DNA of 64,000 bases from Mesorhizobium sp. LNHC252B00. Its GTDB lineage: Bacteria; Pseudomonadota; Alphaproteobacteria; Rhizobiales; Rhizobiaceae. The DNA lies in contig NZ_AYWO01000003.1 of assembly GCF_000502955.1 (NCBI RefSeq), positions 405,891 through 469,890 of the forward strand, read 5' to 3'. Of the stretch, positions 1 through 8,162 are shown piece by piece (position 1 is the first letter of the stretch; each line of letters starts with the position of its first letter). The position numbers and the translations under genes were made by a program. The notes beneath the pieces were generated by a model. It saw only the letters and a list, made by a program, of their open reading frames with translations, ran no database searches and was not told the origin of the DNA.

Positions 1-88
1 CGATCTGCCTTTCGGCGTAGTAGATGTCGCGCAGCGTGTGTACGAAGAGATCGTCGAGTGTCTTGATGTCCTTCGAAAAGAAGCCCAT
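1..88 (-). CDS. DUF892 (YciE/YciF-type) ferritin-like protein, 5' part only
   Basis: Reading the minus strand from 88 gives MGFFSKDIKTLDDL followed by FVHTLRDIYYAE, the typical opening of DUF892 ferritin-like stress proteins. The family forms a four-helix bundle and often lies in stress-induced clusters. Only about 29 codons are in the window; the rest lies beyond base 1. An AGGCGAGG-like ribosome site sits just upstream of the ATG at 88. An in-frame ATG at 103 is less likely because it would place the ribosome site inside the gene. An EcfG-type promoter at 180-204 points at it. The family call is firm although the gene is truncated by the window edge. Confidence 0.8.
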   Translation of the reverse strand, partial: MGFFSKDIKTLDDLFVHTLRDIYYAERQI

Positions 89-179
89 GGCCTCGCCTTT
101 CATTGTTATCAAGGTTGATTTCGGCTGCGGTTTTTGCCCGCCGCCTGCGAAAGCCGGGACTCGTCCCGGCTTGCTGGTC

Positions 180-204
180 AACGTGCCGGTACCGGAGGAG
201 TTCC
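180..204 (-). promoter_or_regulatory. EcfG-type general stress promoter for the DUF892 gene
   Basis: On the minus strand GGAAC (204-200) is followed after exactly 16 bases by CGTT (183-180). This matches the EcfG/RpoE2 -35/-10 consensus of alphaproteobacteria. The -10 is about 90 bases upstream of the ATG at 88. Confidence 0.7.
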
Positions 205-327
205 TGGTCTCCGGGGCGAAACCGTTACTCCTTTTTCGAAACGCCGCGATCCGCGTCCGATGGGAGCCTTTGTGTCGATCACACGTTCTAACCGGAATGC
301 AAACCGGAACGGTGAAAGGTCGGCAGA

Positions 328-2037
328 ATGTATTTCATTGCGTTGGCGACGGACTACGATGGCACGCTGGCTCATGACGGGACAGTCTCCAGGAAGACCC
401 TCGCTGCCCTTGAACGGTTCAAGAAAAGCGGCCGCAAGCTGCTTCTCGTGACCGGGCGCGAACTGCCCGATTTGAAGCATGTTTTTTCCGAAATCGGCCT
501 TTTCGACAAGGTCGTCGCCGAGAATGGAGCGCTGATCTACACGCCCGCCAGTGAGGAAGAACGGGTGATTTCGCCGCCGCCGGAACCCAAATTCGTTGCC
601 AGGTTGAAGAAGCAGGGCGTCAAGCCGCTTTCGGTCGGGCGGTCGATCGTCGCAACCTGGGAACCCCATCACGCCACCGTGCTCGAGGTCATCAAGGAGC
701 TGGGGCTGGAGCTGGAAATCATCTTCAACAAGGGCGCGGTGATGATCCTGCCGAGCGGCATCAACAAAGCCACCGGACTGGCTGCGGCACTACAGGATCT
801 TCGGCTTTCGCCACACAATGTGGTGGGCGTCGGCGACGCCGAGAATGACCATGCCTTCCTGCAGGCGTGCGGCTGCAGCGTCGCCGTCGATAACGCAATT
901 CCCGCTGTCAAGGCCACAGCCGATCTGGTCATGCGTGGCGCACGTGGGAAGGGCGTGGAGGAACTGACCGACAGACTGATCAAGCGTGATCATGAGATCG
1001 TGCCGAGGCGCCATGACGGCATCGTTCTCGGATCGGCCGGCGGCAACGAGATTTATTTGTCGCCGACCGATACTGTCCTCATTGCCGGCAGTTCGGGCAT
1101 CGGCAAATCCACTTTGGCCACCGCGCTGACGGAACGCTTCATCGAGACCCGGTTTCAGTTCTGCGTCTTCGATCCCGAGGGCGACTATGACGGTCTCGAA
1201 GGCGCCGTTCGGCTGGGAGACGGCTCCAGCGCGCCGACAAAGGCGCAAGTGCTGGATCTTATCGCCAAGGCCGAAAGCAATATCGTCGTCAATGGGCTGT
1301 CCCTGCGCGTCAATGAGCGACCGGATTTCTTTGCCGACCTGCTGCCTGGCCTCGGCAGTTTCCGCCGTCGCACAGCGAGACCGCATTGGCTCCTTATCGA
1401 CGAAGCACACCATCTCCTGCCCAAGCGGCGCGACGATACGCGGGCAGTCCTGTCGTTGGAATTGCCTGGCACGATCTTGATCACCGTTCACCCGGAAGCG
1501 ATCTCGACCGACGCGTTGCGCCTGGTGACAGCCATCATTGCGCTTGGCCCCAAGGCGAAGGACGTCGTGAAGGTCTTCTGCAAAGTGACCGGCATCGAGC
1601 CGCCTAAGGAGATCTCCTCGCCCAAGGGCGAGCGCGTGTTGTTCTGGCGGCCGCAGAAACGCAAGAAATTCGCCATGGTCAAGGTGATCGAGCCACGCCA
1701 GTCGCTCAAGCGGCACAGCCGCAAATATGCCGAGGGACAACTCGATGAGGCGGGCAGTTTCTATTTCCATGGCCCCGACGATGCGATGAATCTCAGGGCC
1801 CACAATCTGATGATTTTCGCCCAGATGGCCGAGGGCATAGACGACAAGACCTGGGAGTTTCACCTGCGCGCCGGCGACTATTCCAAATGGTTCCGCCAAC
1901 AGATCAGAGACAAGGACCTGGCACGCGAAACAGCCGAGGCGGAAAAGGACGAAACGCTTTCAGCCGAGCAAAGCCGCAAGCGGGTACTCGACGCGGTTCG
2001 GCGGCGATATACGGCGCCCGCCACGGCGCCGGAATGA
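328..2037 (+). CDS. HAD-family phosphatase fused to a HerA/FtsK-like P-loop ATPase
   Basis: The 569-residue protein has two parts. Residues 1-220 are a HAD-IIB (Cof-type) hydrolase: the nucleophile motif DYDGT carries D9 and D11, and the metal-binding motif GDAEND lies near 169-174. Residues about 240-480 form an ATPase with Walker A GSSGIGKST (254-262), an acidic DPEGDYDG strand, and Walker B LLIDEAHHL (355-363). The tail after about 480 is charged. The start at 328 follows an AAAGG ribosome site. The gene is transcribed alone and converges on ridA. A phosphatase of sugar- or nucleotide-phosphate type joined to an ATPase suggests an energy-dependent or conformationally gated phosphatase, but the substrate is unknown. 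Confidence 0.8.
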   Translation: MYFIALATDYDGTLAHDGTVSRKTLAALERFKKSGRKLLLVTGRELPDLKHVFSEIGLFDKVVAENGALIYTPASEEERVISPPPEPKFVARLKKQGVKPLSVGRSIVATWEPHHATVLEVIKELGLELEIIFNKGAVMILPSGINKATGLAAALQDLRLSPHNVVGVGDAENDHAFLQACGCSVAVDNAIPAVKATADLVMRGARGKGVEELTDRLIKRDHEIVPRRHDGIVLGSAGGNEIYLSPTDTVLIAGSSGIGKSTLATALTERFIETRFQFCVFDPEGDYDGLEGAVRLGDGSSAPTKAQVLDLIAKAESNIVVNGLSLRVNERPDFFADLLPGLGSFRRRTARPHWLLIDEAHHLLPKRRDDTRAVLSLELPGTILITVHPEAISTDALRLVTAIIALGPKAKDVVKVFCKVTGIEPPKEISSPKGERVLFWRPQKRKKFAMVKVIEPRQSLKRHSRKYAEGQLDEAGSFYFHGPDDAMNLRAHNLMIFAQMAEGIDDKTWEFHLRAGDYSKWFRQQIRDKDLARETAEAEKDETLSAEQSRKRVLDAVRRRYTAPATAPE

Positions 2038-2083
2038 GGCGGAACGACGCCGGCGCCATTGGTTCCGTACGCGGAACTTCTCC

Positions 2084-2578
2084 TCAGTCGGGTAGCGCGG
2101 CGACCGCGATTATTTCAACAACGATGTCGGCTTGCGCAAGCGCCGCAACCCCGATCACCTCCGAGGGTGGCGGATTGTTATAACTACAGTGTTTCGGGCA
2201 ATGCTCGGCAAAGAACTGGTCCAGCACGTCGAGGCGAAAATTCGGAGAACTCAGGACGCCGCCATCGGGAAATGGCCCTTTGATGAAGAAGGTCAGCCGA
2301 ATGAGATAGTCGAGCGCGCTGCCGAGTTCCTCCAGATCTGATTTGATGTTCGTCAAAACTTCGCGCCACTGTGCCGCCGCATCGCCAGCGAAGCCACCTC
2401 CCCTTTTGCCGGCTGGGTCATAGTCGTCGGCGGTTGCCGTGTTTCCGCAAAGGTAGACAAATCCCTTTGCTCCGGTAACGACCGTACCTTTTCCCCACGG
2501 CATCAACCGGCCGTTCTTGAATTTCTTATGGGTTACGAGTTCCATGTTCCTGTTCGGCGCCGTCGCGCCCCTGATCAT
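2084..2578 (-). CDS. RidA/YjgF/UK114-family protein
   Basis: The 164-residue protein has a RidA fold: a VYLCGNTA strand, a helix with EVLTNIKSDLEELGS, and the typical LIRLTFFIKG segment. RidA enzymes hydrolyse reactive enamine/imine intermediates. Its ATG overlaps the TGA of the molybdenum subunit gene as TGATG, so it is probably the last gene of that operon. A second start at 2545 (MELVTHKKF) has an AGGA just ahead of it and gives a more usual N terminus. The linkage suggests it cleans up a reactive product of the oxidoreductase, which is inference. Confidence 0.85.
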   Translation of the reverse strand: MIRGATAPNRNMELVTHKKFKNGRLMPWGKGTVVTGAKGFVYLCGNTATADDYDPAGKRGGGFAGDAAAQWREVLTNIKSDLEELGSALDYLIRLTFFIKGPFPDGGVLSSPNFRLDVLDQFFAEHCPKHCSYNNPPPSEVIGVAALAQADIVVEIIAVAALPD

Positions 2579-4857
2579 CAGGCGATCAAATCATCTATTC
2601 TAATCGGCAGATCTCGAATGCGCTTGCCCGTGGCATGATATACGGCGCTCGCGACAGCGGCCGCCGTCCCGACATTGCCGAGTTCCCCCAATCCTTTGAC
2701 GCCGGCTGGATTGACGTCCAGATCTATCTCCGGAACAAGGATGACGTCGACCTGTTTGACGTCCGCGTTGACCGGCACCAGATAATCTTGCAGGTCACGA
2801 TTGACATAGCGGGCGTTGCGCCGGTCGATTTCCGTCGCCTCGTGAAGGGCCTGGCCAATACCCCAGATCATGCCGCCCATCAGTTGGCTGCGCGCGGTGC
2901 GCGTGTTCATGATACGCCCCGCGGCAAAGGCACCGACGATGCGCGGCACGCGGATTTCGCGTGTGTAACTGTTGACGCGGACTTCAACGAACTCGGCGCC
3001 AAAGGCATATTTCACCGAGTCCTCGTCCTGATCGCCACCGTGGAATTCCGCCTGCCCGGCATAGAGTTTCTTCAGTGCTTCCGGCGTCGAACCGTTTGGG
3101 GCAAATTCGGCATATTCTTCTATCGCACCGATCTGCATCGCCTTGAAGACATCCGACAGCTTGGCGGATTTGCCGCCGCTGGCCACGATCTTCTCCTGCT
3201 CCATTTCCAGCTTGGCATTGCCGGAACCAGCCAATGGCCCGTCTCCAGCAACGGCTGCCGCGAAAAGTTTTCCGCGCACGGCGTCACAGGCCTTCAGAAC
3301 CGCCGAGCAGACGCTGGCCGTCGAAATCGAGCCGCCCGAGACCGGCGCCGGCGGCAAGGCGCTGTCGCCCATCTCGACGCTGACCTTGTCCATCCCTATC
3401 CCAAGACGTTCAGCCGCCATCTGGCCTGCCACGGTGCGCACACCGGTGCCGATCTCGTGCGAGCCGCACTGAACGCGAACCTGGCCATCGGCCGTCAGGC
3501 GGACACGAGCCGCACATGGCGCGCTGGCCGTTGGATAGATGGCGGTCGCGCAACCCATGCCGACCAGCCAGTCGCCGTCGCGCATCGACCCAACCGCGGC
3601 ATCGCGCTTCGACCAGCCAAAGGCTTGCGCAGCCTGGTCGTAGCATTTGACCAGCGACCGGCTGGAGAACGGCTTGCCGCCGATCGGCTCTTTTTCAGGC
3701 TCGTTGACACGCCGAAACTCGACGGGATCCATCCGGAGCGCCACGGCCATTTCGTCCATGGCGTTTTCGAGCGCGTAGACATAGGGCGTCTCGGGCGGCG
3801 AGCGCATGTAGCCCGGTGTGTTGCGATCGGCATGGACGAGCGAGATGTGAGTGAGCACCGAGCCATAGTTGTACATGCGGCCGGTGGCTGACGTGCCGCC
3901 GACGACATAAGAGTCAGGTCGCGATGTCACCTCCCAGCCCTCATGTCCGAACGCCGTGATGCGGCCGTCCTTGCCGGCGCCTATGCGGATTCGATGCCGC
4001 GTCTCGGCGCGATAGGTCTGGGTGTTGAATGCCTGCATGCGGCTGACGACGCAGCGCACCGGCCGTCCGACGCGACGCGCGGCAATCGCGACAATTGCCG
4101 TGCGAGCGGTCATAGGTCCCTTGGAGCCGAAGGCGCCGCCGACATAAGGGCTGACAATCCGCACATTGGCGGGATCGATCTTCAACTGCCGGGCGAGTTC
4201 GATTTTCCAGCCGGTGACATTCTGGCTTGGCTCTTGGATGGTGAGTTGATCGCCTTGCCATATCGCCGTGGTCGAAAACAGTTCGATCGGATTGTGATGT
4301 TGGGTCGGCGTCGAATATTTTTGGTCGATCTTGACGGCAGCGGATGCATAGGCGGTGTCGAAGTCGCCGACTTTGACATCCTCCTTCAACATCGGGCTCT
4401 TGCCGGCCGCCGGTTCCACCTTCGCGCCTTTGGAATCGAAGCTGGCGCTGGGCGGGTCGTCTTCGTAATCGGCGCGGATCAACATCGCCGCTTCTTCCGC
4501 CGCCTCGAATGTCTCGGCAACAACCATCGCGATGATCTGGCCGTCGTGGAAAATTGTCCTGTCATGCAAGGGTGCTATGGAGCTTGCACCGGTGTTGCCA
4601 AATTTCGGCTTATCGGTCTTGTCCATGTCGCCATAGGTTATGATATCCAGCACTCCGGGGACCGCCCTGGCGTCATCCGTGTGGAGTTTGGAAACCTTGC
4701 CTCGAGCGATGCTGCTGGTTGCAAGGGCACCATATGCAACATTGGCTGTGGCGATGTCGGCCGGATAGTTGGCCTGCCCGGTAACTTTCAATCTGCCGTC
4801 TATGCGGACAACCGGCTCGCCTTGGTTTTCTTTTGGAACTGGCGCGGCTTGGTTCAT
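2578..4857 (-). CDS. Molybdopterin-binding large subunit of PaoC/YagR-type aldehyde oxidoreductase
   Basis: This 759-residue xanthine-dehydrogenase-family subunit opens with GEPVVRIDGRLKVTGQANY. It contains the Moco-binding GGAFGSKG segment, and near the C terminus KGLGELG supplies the catalytic glutamate, followed by GNVGTAAAVASAVYHATG. It would form a heterotrimer with the FAD and FeS subunits encoded just upstream and oxidise aldehydes or N-heterocycles, passing electrons through FAD and FeS centres. It lies 3 bases after the FAD gene, so the operon is tight. No XdhC/PaoD-type maturation gene is adjacent. A paralogous copy lies at 57515-59842. The exact substrate cannot be read from the sequence. 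Confidence 0.9.
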   Translation of the reverse strand: MNQAAPVPKENQGEPVVRIDGRLKVTGQANYPADIATANVAYGALATSSIARGKVSKLHTDDARAVPGVLDIITYGDMDKTDKPKFGNTGASSIAPLHDRTIFHDGQIIAMVVAETFEAAEEAAMLIRADYEDDPPSASFDSKGAKVEPAAGKSPMLKEDVKVGDFDTAYASAAVKIDQKYSTPTQHHNPIELFSTTAIWQGDQLTIQEPSQNVTGWKIELARQLKIDPANVRIVSPYVGGAFGSKGPMTARTAIVAIAARRVGRPVRCVVSRMQAFNTQTYRAETRHRIRIGAGKDGRITAFGHEGWEVTSRPDSYVVGGTSATGRMYNYGSVLTHISLVHADRNTPGYMRSPPETPYVYALENAMDEMAVALRMDPVEFRRVNEPEKEPIGGKPFSSRSLVKCYDQAAQAFGWSKRDAAVGSMRDGDWLVGMGCATAIYPTASAPCAARVRLTADGQVRVQCGSHEIGTGVRTVAGQMAAERLGIGMDKVSVEMGDSALPPAPVSGGSISTASVCSAVLKACDAVRGKLFAAAVAGDGPLAGSGNAKLEMEQEKIVASGGKSAKLSDVFKAMQIGAIEEYAEFAPNGSTPEALKKLYAGQAEFHGGDQDEDSVKYAFGAEFVEVRVNSYTREIRVPRIVGAFAAGRIMNTRTARSQLMGGMIWGIGQALHEATEIDRRNARYVNRDLQDYLVPVNADVKQVDVILVPEIDLDVNPAGVKGLGELGNVGTAAAVASAVYHATGKRIRDLPIRIDDLIA

Positions 4858-4860
4858 GGT

Positions 4861-5883
4861 TCAGACCTTCATGTCGCGTGTTTCGAACAGCGCTCGCACC
4901 AGGGTGCGCTTTCCGAGCGGCACCTTGAACGCATTGTGTTCGCGCGGTTTGGCATCGGCAAAAGCGGCGTCGGCAGCCTTTTCGGCCACGTCTTCTTCCA
5001 TCACCTTGCCTTGAAGCGCGGCCTCCGCCGCCCTCGCCCGCCATGGCACGGTCGCGACCCCGCCTAGCGCTATGCGCGCTTGTCTGACGGTGTCTCCGTC
5101 CATGTCCAACGCAACGGCCGCGGAGGCGAGCGCGAATGCATATGATTCGCGATCGCGTATCTTCAGGTAGCGCGAGCGGCGGCTCCATGCTTCGAGCGGA
5201 ACATCGATGGCGACGATGACTTCATCGGCGGCCAGATCCGTCTCGATGTCGGGCGTGTCGCCGGGAAGCCGATGCAGTCTTGCGAACGGGATCTTGCGCG
5301 GGCCATGCCGTCCCTCCACTTCTACGACCGCATCGAGAGCAATCAGGGCCTGTGCGAAATCGCCATGATAGGTAGCGATGCAGGCATCGCTGGTGCCGAG
5401 CACGGCATGCTGGCGGTTGAACCCTTCCATCGCGGCACAGCCGGAACCGGGCTCACGCTTGTTGCAAGCCCAGGAGGTTTCACGAAAATACTCGCATCGA
5501 GTGCGCTGCAGCACATTGCCGGCAAGGCTCGCCATATTGCGAAGCTGGCCGCTGGCGGCAAATTTCAGGCTATCGGCAAGGAGCGGACACCTATGCTTGA
5601 CGTCATTGTTGTCAGCTGCTTCTCCCATCCGGACCAGCGCACCGAACCGGATGGTGTCATCGGTTACCCTGATCTGCCGCAGGGCAGGCTCGGCAAGAGT
5701 GTTGAGGTCGAGCAGTCGCACAGGCTGCGCGACGCCAAGCTTCATATGGTCGGCCAGATTGGTGCCGCCAGCGATGAATTGGGTGTTGGCCTGTGTTGGC
5801 GCAACATGCCTGGCGTCGACGTGGGAAGCCATGGCGATCGCCACCGAAACGCTCGTTGGTCTTTCATAGACGAAAGGACGCAT
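4861..5883 (-). CDS. FAD-binding subunit of PaoB/YagS-type aldehyde oxidoreductase
   Basis: The 340-residue protein starts MRPFVYERPTSV and has the FAD-binding FIAGGTNLADHMKL segment. After RTRC it carries a cysteine-rich insertion (C, then ACNKRE and GSGCAA). In E. coli PaoB this insertion binds an extra [4Fe-4S] cluster that ordinary xanthine dehydrogenase FAD subunits lack. The C-terminal domain carries the usual IALGGVATVPWRA segment. It is the middle gene of the FeS-FAD-Moco operon, 2 bases after the FeS gene. Its counterpart in the second operon is at 60475-61464. Confidence 0.9.
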   Translation of the reverse strand: MRPFVYERPTSVSVAIAMASHVDARHVAPTQANTQFIAGGTNLADHMKLGVAQPVRLLDLNTLAEPALRQIRVTDDTIRFGALVRMGEAADNNDVKHRCPLLADSLKFAASGQLRNMASLAGNVLQRTRCEYFRETSWACNKREPGSGCAAMEGFNRQHAVLGTSDACIATYHGDFAQALIALDAVVEVEGRHGPRKIPFARLHRLPGDTPDIETDLAADEVIVAIDVPLEAWSRRSRYLKIRDRESYAFALASAAVALDMDGDTVRQARIALGGVATVPWRARAAEAALQGKVMEEDVAEKAADAAFADAKPREHNAFKVPLGKRTLVRALFETRDMKV

Positions 5884-5885
5884 TT

Positions 5886-6503
5886 CTAGGCCCTCCTGAT
5901 CTCGTCACGCGCCTGGACGATCGCCGCGACGATGTTGGGATAGGCCGCGCACCGGCAGAGATTTCCGCTCATATACTCGCGGATGTCATTGTCCGACCCG
6001 GCATGGCCTTCGTCGATACAGCCGATGGCGGACATGATCTGGCCCGGCGTGCAGTAGCCGCATTGAAAGGCATCATGGTCGACAAAGGCCTGCTGCATCG
6101 GATGCAGTTCTCCGTTAGCTGAAGCCAGGCCTTCCACCGTCGTCACCTCCCGGCCTTCGTTCATGACAGCGAAGCTCAGGCAGGAGAGCACCCGCTTCCC
6201 ATCGACAAGAACGGTGCAGGCACCGCATTGGCCGTGGTCGCAACCTTTCTTTGTTCCGGTCAGGCCAACATGATCACGCAGTGCGTCGAGTAGGCTCGTG
6301 CGATTGTCGAGTGCGAGGGTGTAGGCCTGCTTGTTGATCCGCATCGAAATCGTCGACAGATCGCGCGGCTCGGCCGCTTTGGCGGTCGGTGACTCGGCGG
6401 CTTTCGTCGACGTGGCTACAAGGGGCATTGCCGCTGCTGCCGAAACAGAGCCCGTCATGAAGGTGCGTCTGCTCAGGCCGCCGGGACTTGTGGAATTAGA
6501 CAT
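5886..6503 (-). CDS. [2Fe-2S] subunit of PaoA/YagT-type aldehyde oxidoreductase with Tat signal
   Basis: This 205-residue protein begins with a twin-arginine signal: SRRTFMTG near residues 10-17, then an Ala-rich hydrophobic stretch. Mature ferredoxin-like domain cysteines are in GCDHGQCGACTVLVDG, with a second cluster domain in CGYCTPGQIM and GNLCRCAAYPNI. The Tat motif implies that the folded complex is exported to the periplasm. It is the first gene of the operon. A candidate EcfG-like promoter (minus strand, 6565-6541) lies about 40 bases upstream. Confidence 0.92.
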   Translation of the reverse strand: MSNSTSPGGLSRRTFMTGSVSAAAAMPLVATSTKAAESPTAKAAEPRDLSTISMRINKQAYTLALDNRTSLLDALRDHVGLTGTKKGCDHGQCGACTVLVDGKRVLSCLSFAVMNEGREVTTVEGLASANGELHPMQQAFVDHDAFQCGYCTPGQIMSAIGCIDEGHAGSDNDIREYMSGNLCRCAAYPNIVAAIVQARDEIRRA

Positions 6504-6540
6504 GGCTGGTTCCCAACTGGCTGAGGTCTCAAGCGGACCA

Positions 6541-6565
6541 AACTGCTCGCGGGAAACAAAGTTCC
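6541..6565 (-). promoter_or_regulatory. Candidate EcfG-like promoter for the first aldehyde oxidoreductase operon
   Basis: Minus-strand GGAAC, 16 bases, then AGTT. The -10 differs from CGTT at one base, so this is weaker than the exact sites in the window. Confidence 0.4.
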
Positions 6566-6609
6566 GTCCTCACATCGCTGTGATCGCTTCTTTTGCGGGG
6601 CGGTCACGT

Positions 6610-6635
6610 GGAACTTCACCAGCAACGCGGTGGTT
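6610..6635 (+). promoter_or_regulatory. Candidate EcfG-like promoter for the small membrane protein
   Basis: GGAAC, 17 bases, then GGTT, with one mismatch in the -10. It lies 33 bases ahead of the ATG at 6668. Confidence 0.4.
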
Positions 6636-6667
6636 GTCTTCGTCAGGCTCCAACGAAGGAGACGAGC

Positions 6668-6844
6668 ATGAGCAGTGACCAGAGCGATCGACGCAGCGAT
6701 CAGAAAGAAGGCCCTGTCTTTTCGGCTGAACAGGCGCGGCAAGGCGAGATCATCTTGCGGACCCGCACACGCCGTATCATCTTCGTCGCAGGCCTCGTCG
6801 GTATTGTGATCCTCATAGCGGTGGTGAGATTCGCTGTCGGCTGA
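6668..6844 (+). CDS. Small single-pass membrane protein, function unknown
   Basis: 58 residues starting MSSDQSDRRSD. The N-terminal half is soluble and polar and contains FSAEQARQGEIILRTR. One transmembrane helix follows (IIFVAGLVGIVILIAVV), close to the C terminus. A strong GAAGGAGA ribosome site sits 6-8 bases before the ATG, and the longer reading frame upstream lacks one. Small proteins of this layout are common in rhizobia and sometimes carry misleading transporter names; nothing here supports a transport role. It lies between the divergent oxidoreductase operon and the efflux pair. Confidence 0.7.
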   Translation: MSSDQSDRRSDQKEGPVFSAEQARQGEIILRTRTRRIIFVAGLVGIVILIAVVRFAVG

Positions 6845-6900
6845 ATGGCTTCGGCTGCAATCCCCGAAAAATGCCAACTGTCACGCTGGCCTGTTCGTCA

Positions 6901-6925
6901 GGAACTTTTGTGAACAGCTGCCGTT
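6901..6925 (+). promoter_or_regulatory. EcfG-type promoter for the HlyD/DHA2 efflux operon
   Basis: Exact GGAAC-N16-CGTT. The -10 ends at 6925, so a TTG at 6924 cannot be the start codon of the downstream gene. This places translation at the GTG at 6969. Confidence 0.7.
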
Positions 6926-6968
6926 GACCCGAAAAAAGCGGTCGGCGCCTTTGCTTGAGAGTTCTCCC

Positions 6969-8162
6969 GTGGACGCGAAAACCGAAACCAAAGAACCAGA
7001 CAAAACCAGAGATCCGCGCGGGGCTTCGAGCAGGGCCAGATCGGATGCGTCGGCAAAACGCAAGGGCGATGCGGCGCAGCCCGGCACTCCGGAGCGCGAA
7101 GCGCGGGACAAGGGGGCGGATAACCAAAAGCCCAGCCTCCAAAGCTTCCCCCGGCGGCACCCTTACATATCCATTACAATCCTGATCGTGCTGTCGCTGG
7201 CCGCCGGGGGAATGACCATGTGGTGGCTGAACGCACGCCAATATGAATGGACGGACGATGCCTTCATCGACGCCCGCACGATAACCATCGGCGCCGAAAT
7301 ATCGGGACGTATCACCGACCTGGCGGTGACCGACAACCAACCGGTCAAGGCGGGCGACGTCCTGTTGCGCATCGATGACAGCGACTATCAGGCCGGCCTC
7401 AAGCAAGCCGATGCCGGCGTAACCTCGGCGCAAGCCGACATTGTCGAGATGAGGGCTCAGATTGAAGCCCAAAACGCAAAGGTCGATGCAGCGCAGAAGC
7501 AGATGGCGCAGGCCCAGGCGGCACTCGATTTCGCCAAGGCCGAGGACCAGCGCAACCGTGACCTTCTGGCCAAGGGCACAGCGACCCAACAGCAGGCACA
7601 GCAGGCAGCGTCGACGCTGCGCCAGGATCAGGCTGCTCTCGATAGTGCTGTGGCCAATGTGGCTGCTGCCAAGAGCCAGATCGTTGTCTTGCAGGCACAG
7701 GTCAAGAGCGCCGAAGCCAAACTCGATCAGGCCAAGGCGAGCCAGGACCAAGCGCGCACAACACTGTCCCGCACCACTATCACGGCACCGGTTTCCGGAC
7801 GAGCAACCAGCATCTCGGTTGCCAACGGTTCCTATGCCCAACCCGGCCAGGTGCTGATGATGTTTGTACCCGACGAGGTTTGGGTGAAGGCCAACTTCAA
7901 GGAAACTCAGCTCGATCTGATGCGGCCGGGGCAGCCGGTCGACATCGACATCGACACCTATCCGGAGAGATCCTTCCATGGCCGCGTCGACAGCATCCAG
8001 GCGGGCAGCGGCACCGCCTTCAGCCTGCTGCCGGCAGAAAACGCCACCGGCAATTTCGTCAAGGTGGTGCAACGCGTGCCGGTGAAGATCGTCTTCGACA
8101 AACCACCTGGCGTGCTGCTGGGCCCGGGCCTGTCGGTGGTGCCGGCGGTCAAGGTGCGATGA
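6969..8162 (+). CDS. HlyD/EmrA-family periplasmic adaptor of a drug efflux pump
   Basis: The protein has about 397 residues. An Arg/Lys-rich cytoplasmic N terminus is followed by one transmembrane helix (ISITILIVLSLAAGGMTMWW), the YEWTDDAFIDA strand typical of EmrA, a biotinyl-lipoyl half (NQPVKAGDVLLRIDD), and a long Ala/Gln-rich coiled-coil hairpin (VDAAQKQMAQAQAAL and similar). The second lipoyl half has TITAPVSGRATSISV, and the end is a beta-barrel. It should bridge the inner-membrane transporter encoded next to an outer-membrane channel. The GTG start at 6969 is chosen because the EcfG -10 overlaps the upstream TTG and a GAGAG lies ahead of the GTG. It overlaps the next gene by 4 bases. 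Confidence 0.88.
   Translation: MDAKTETKEPDKTRDPRGASSRARSDASAKRKGDAAQPGTPEREARDKGADNQKPSLQSFPRRHPYISITILIVLSLAAGGMTMWWLNARQYEWTDDAFIDARTITIGAEISGRITDLAVTDNQPVKAGDVLLRIDDSDYQAGLKQADAGVTSAQADIVEMRAQIEAQNAKVDAAQKQMAQAQAALDFAKAEDQRNRDLLAKGTATQQQAQQAASTLRQDQAALDSAVANVAAAKSQIVVLQAQVKSAEAKLDQAKASQDQARTTLSRTTITAPVSGRATSISVANGSYAQPGQVLMMFVPDEVWVKANFKETQLDLMRPGQPVDIDIDTYPERSFHGRVDSIQAGSGTAFSLLPAENATGNFVKVVQRVPVKIVFDKPPGVLLGPGLSVVPAVKVR

Noticed and set aside
2635..5067. Long plus-strand open frames across the molybdenum and FAD subunit genes
   Set aside because: They are antisense shadows of clearly conserved genes in GC-rich DNA and carry no domains.
6924..6968. TTG start for the HlyD-like protein
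   Set aside because: It overlaps the -10 element of an exact EcfG promoter.
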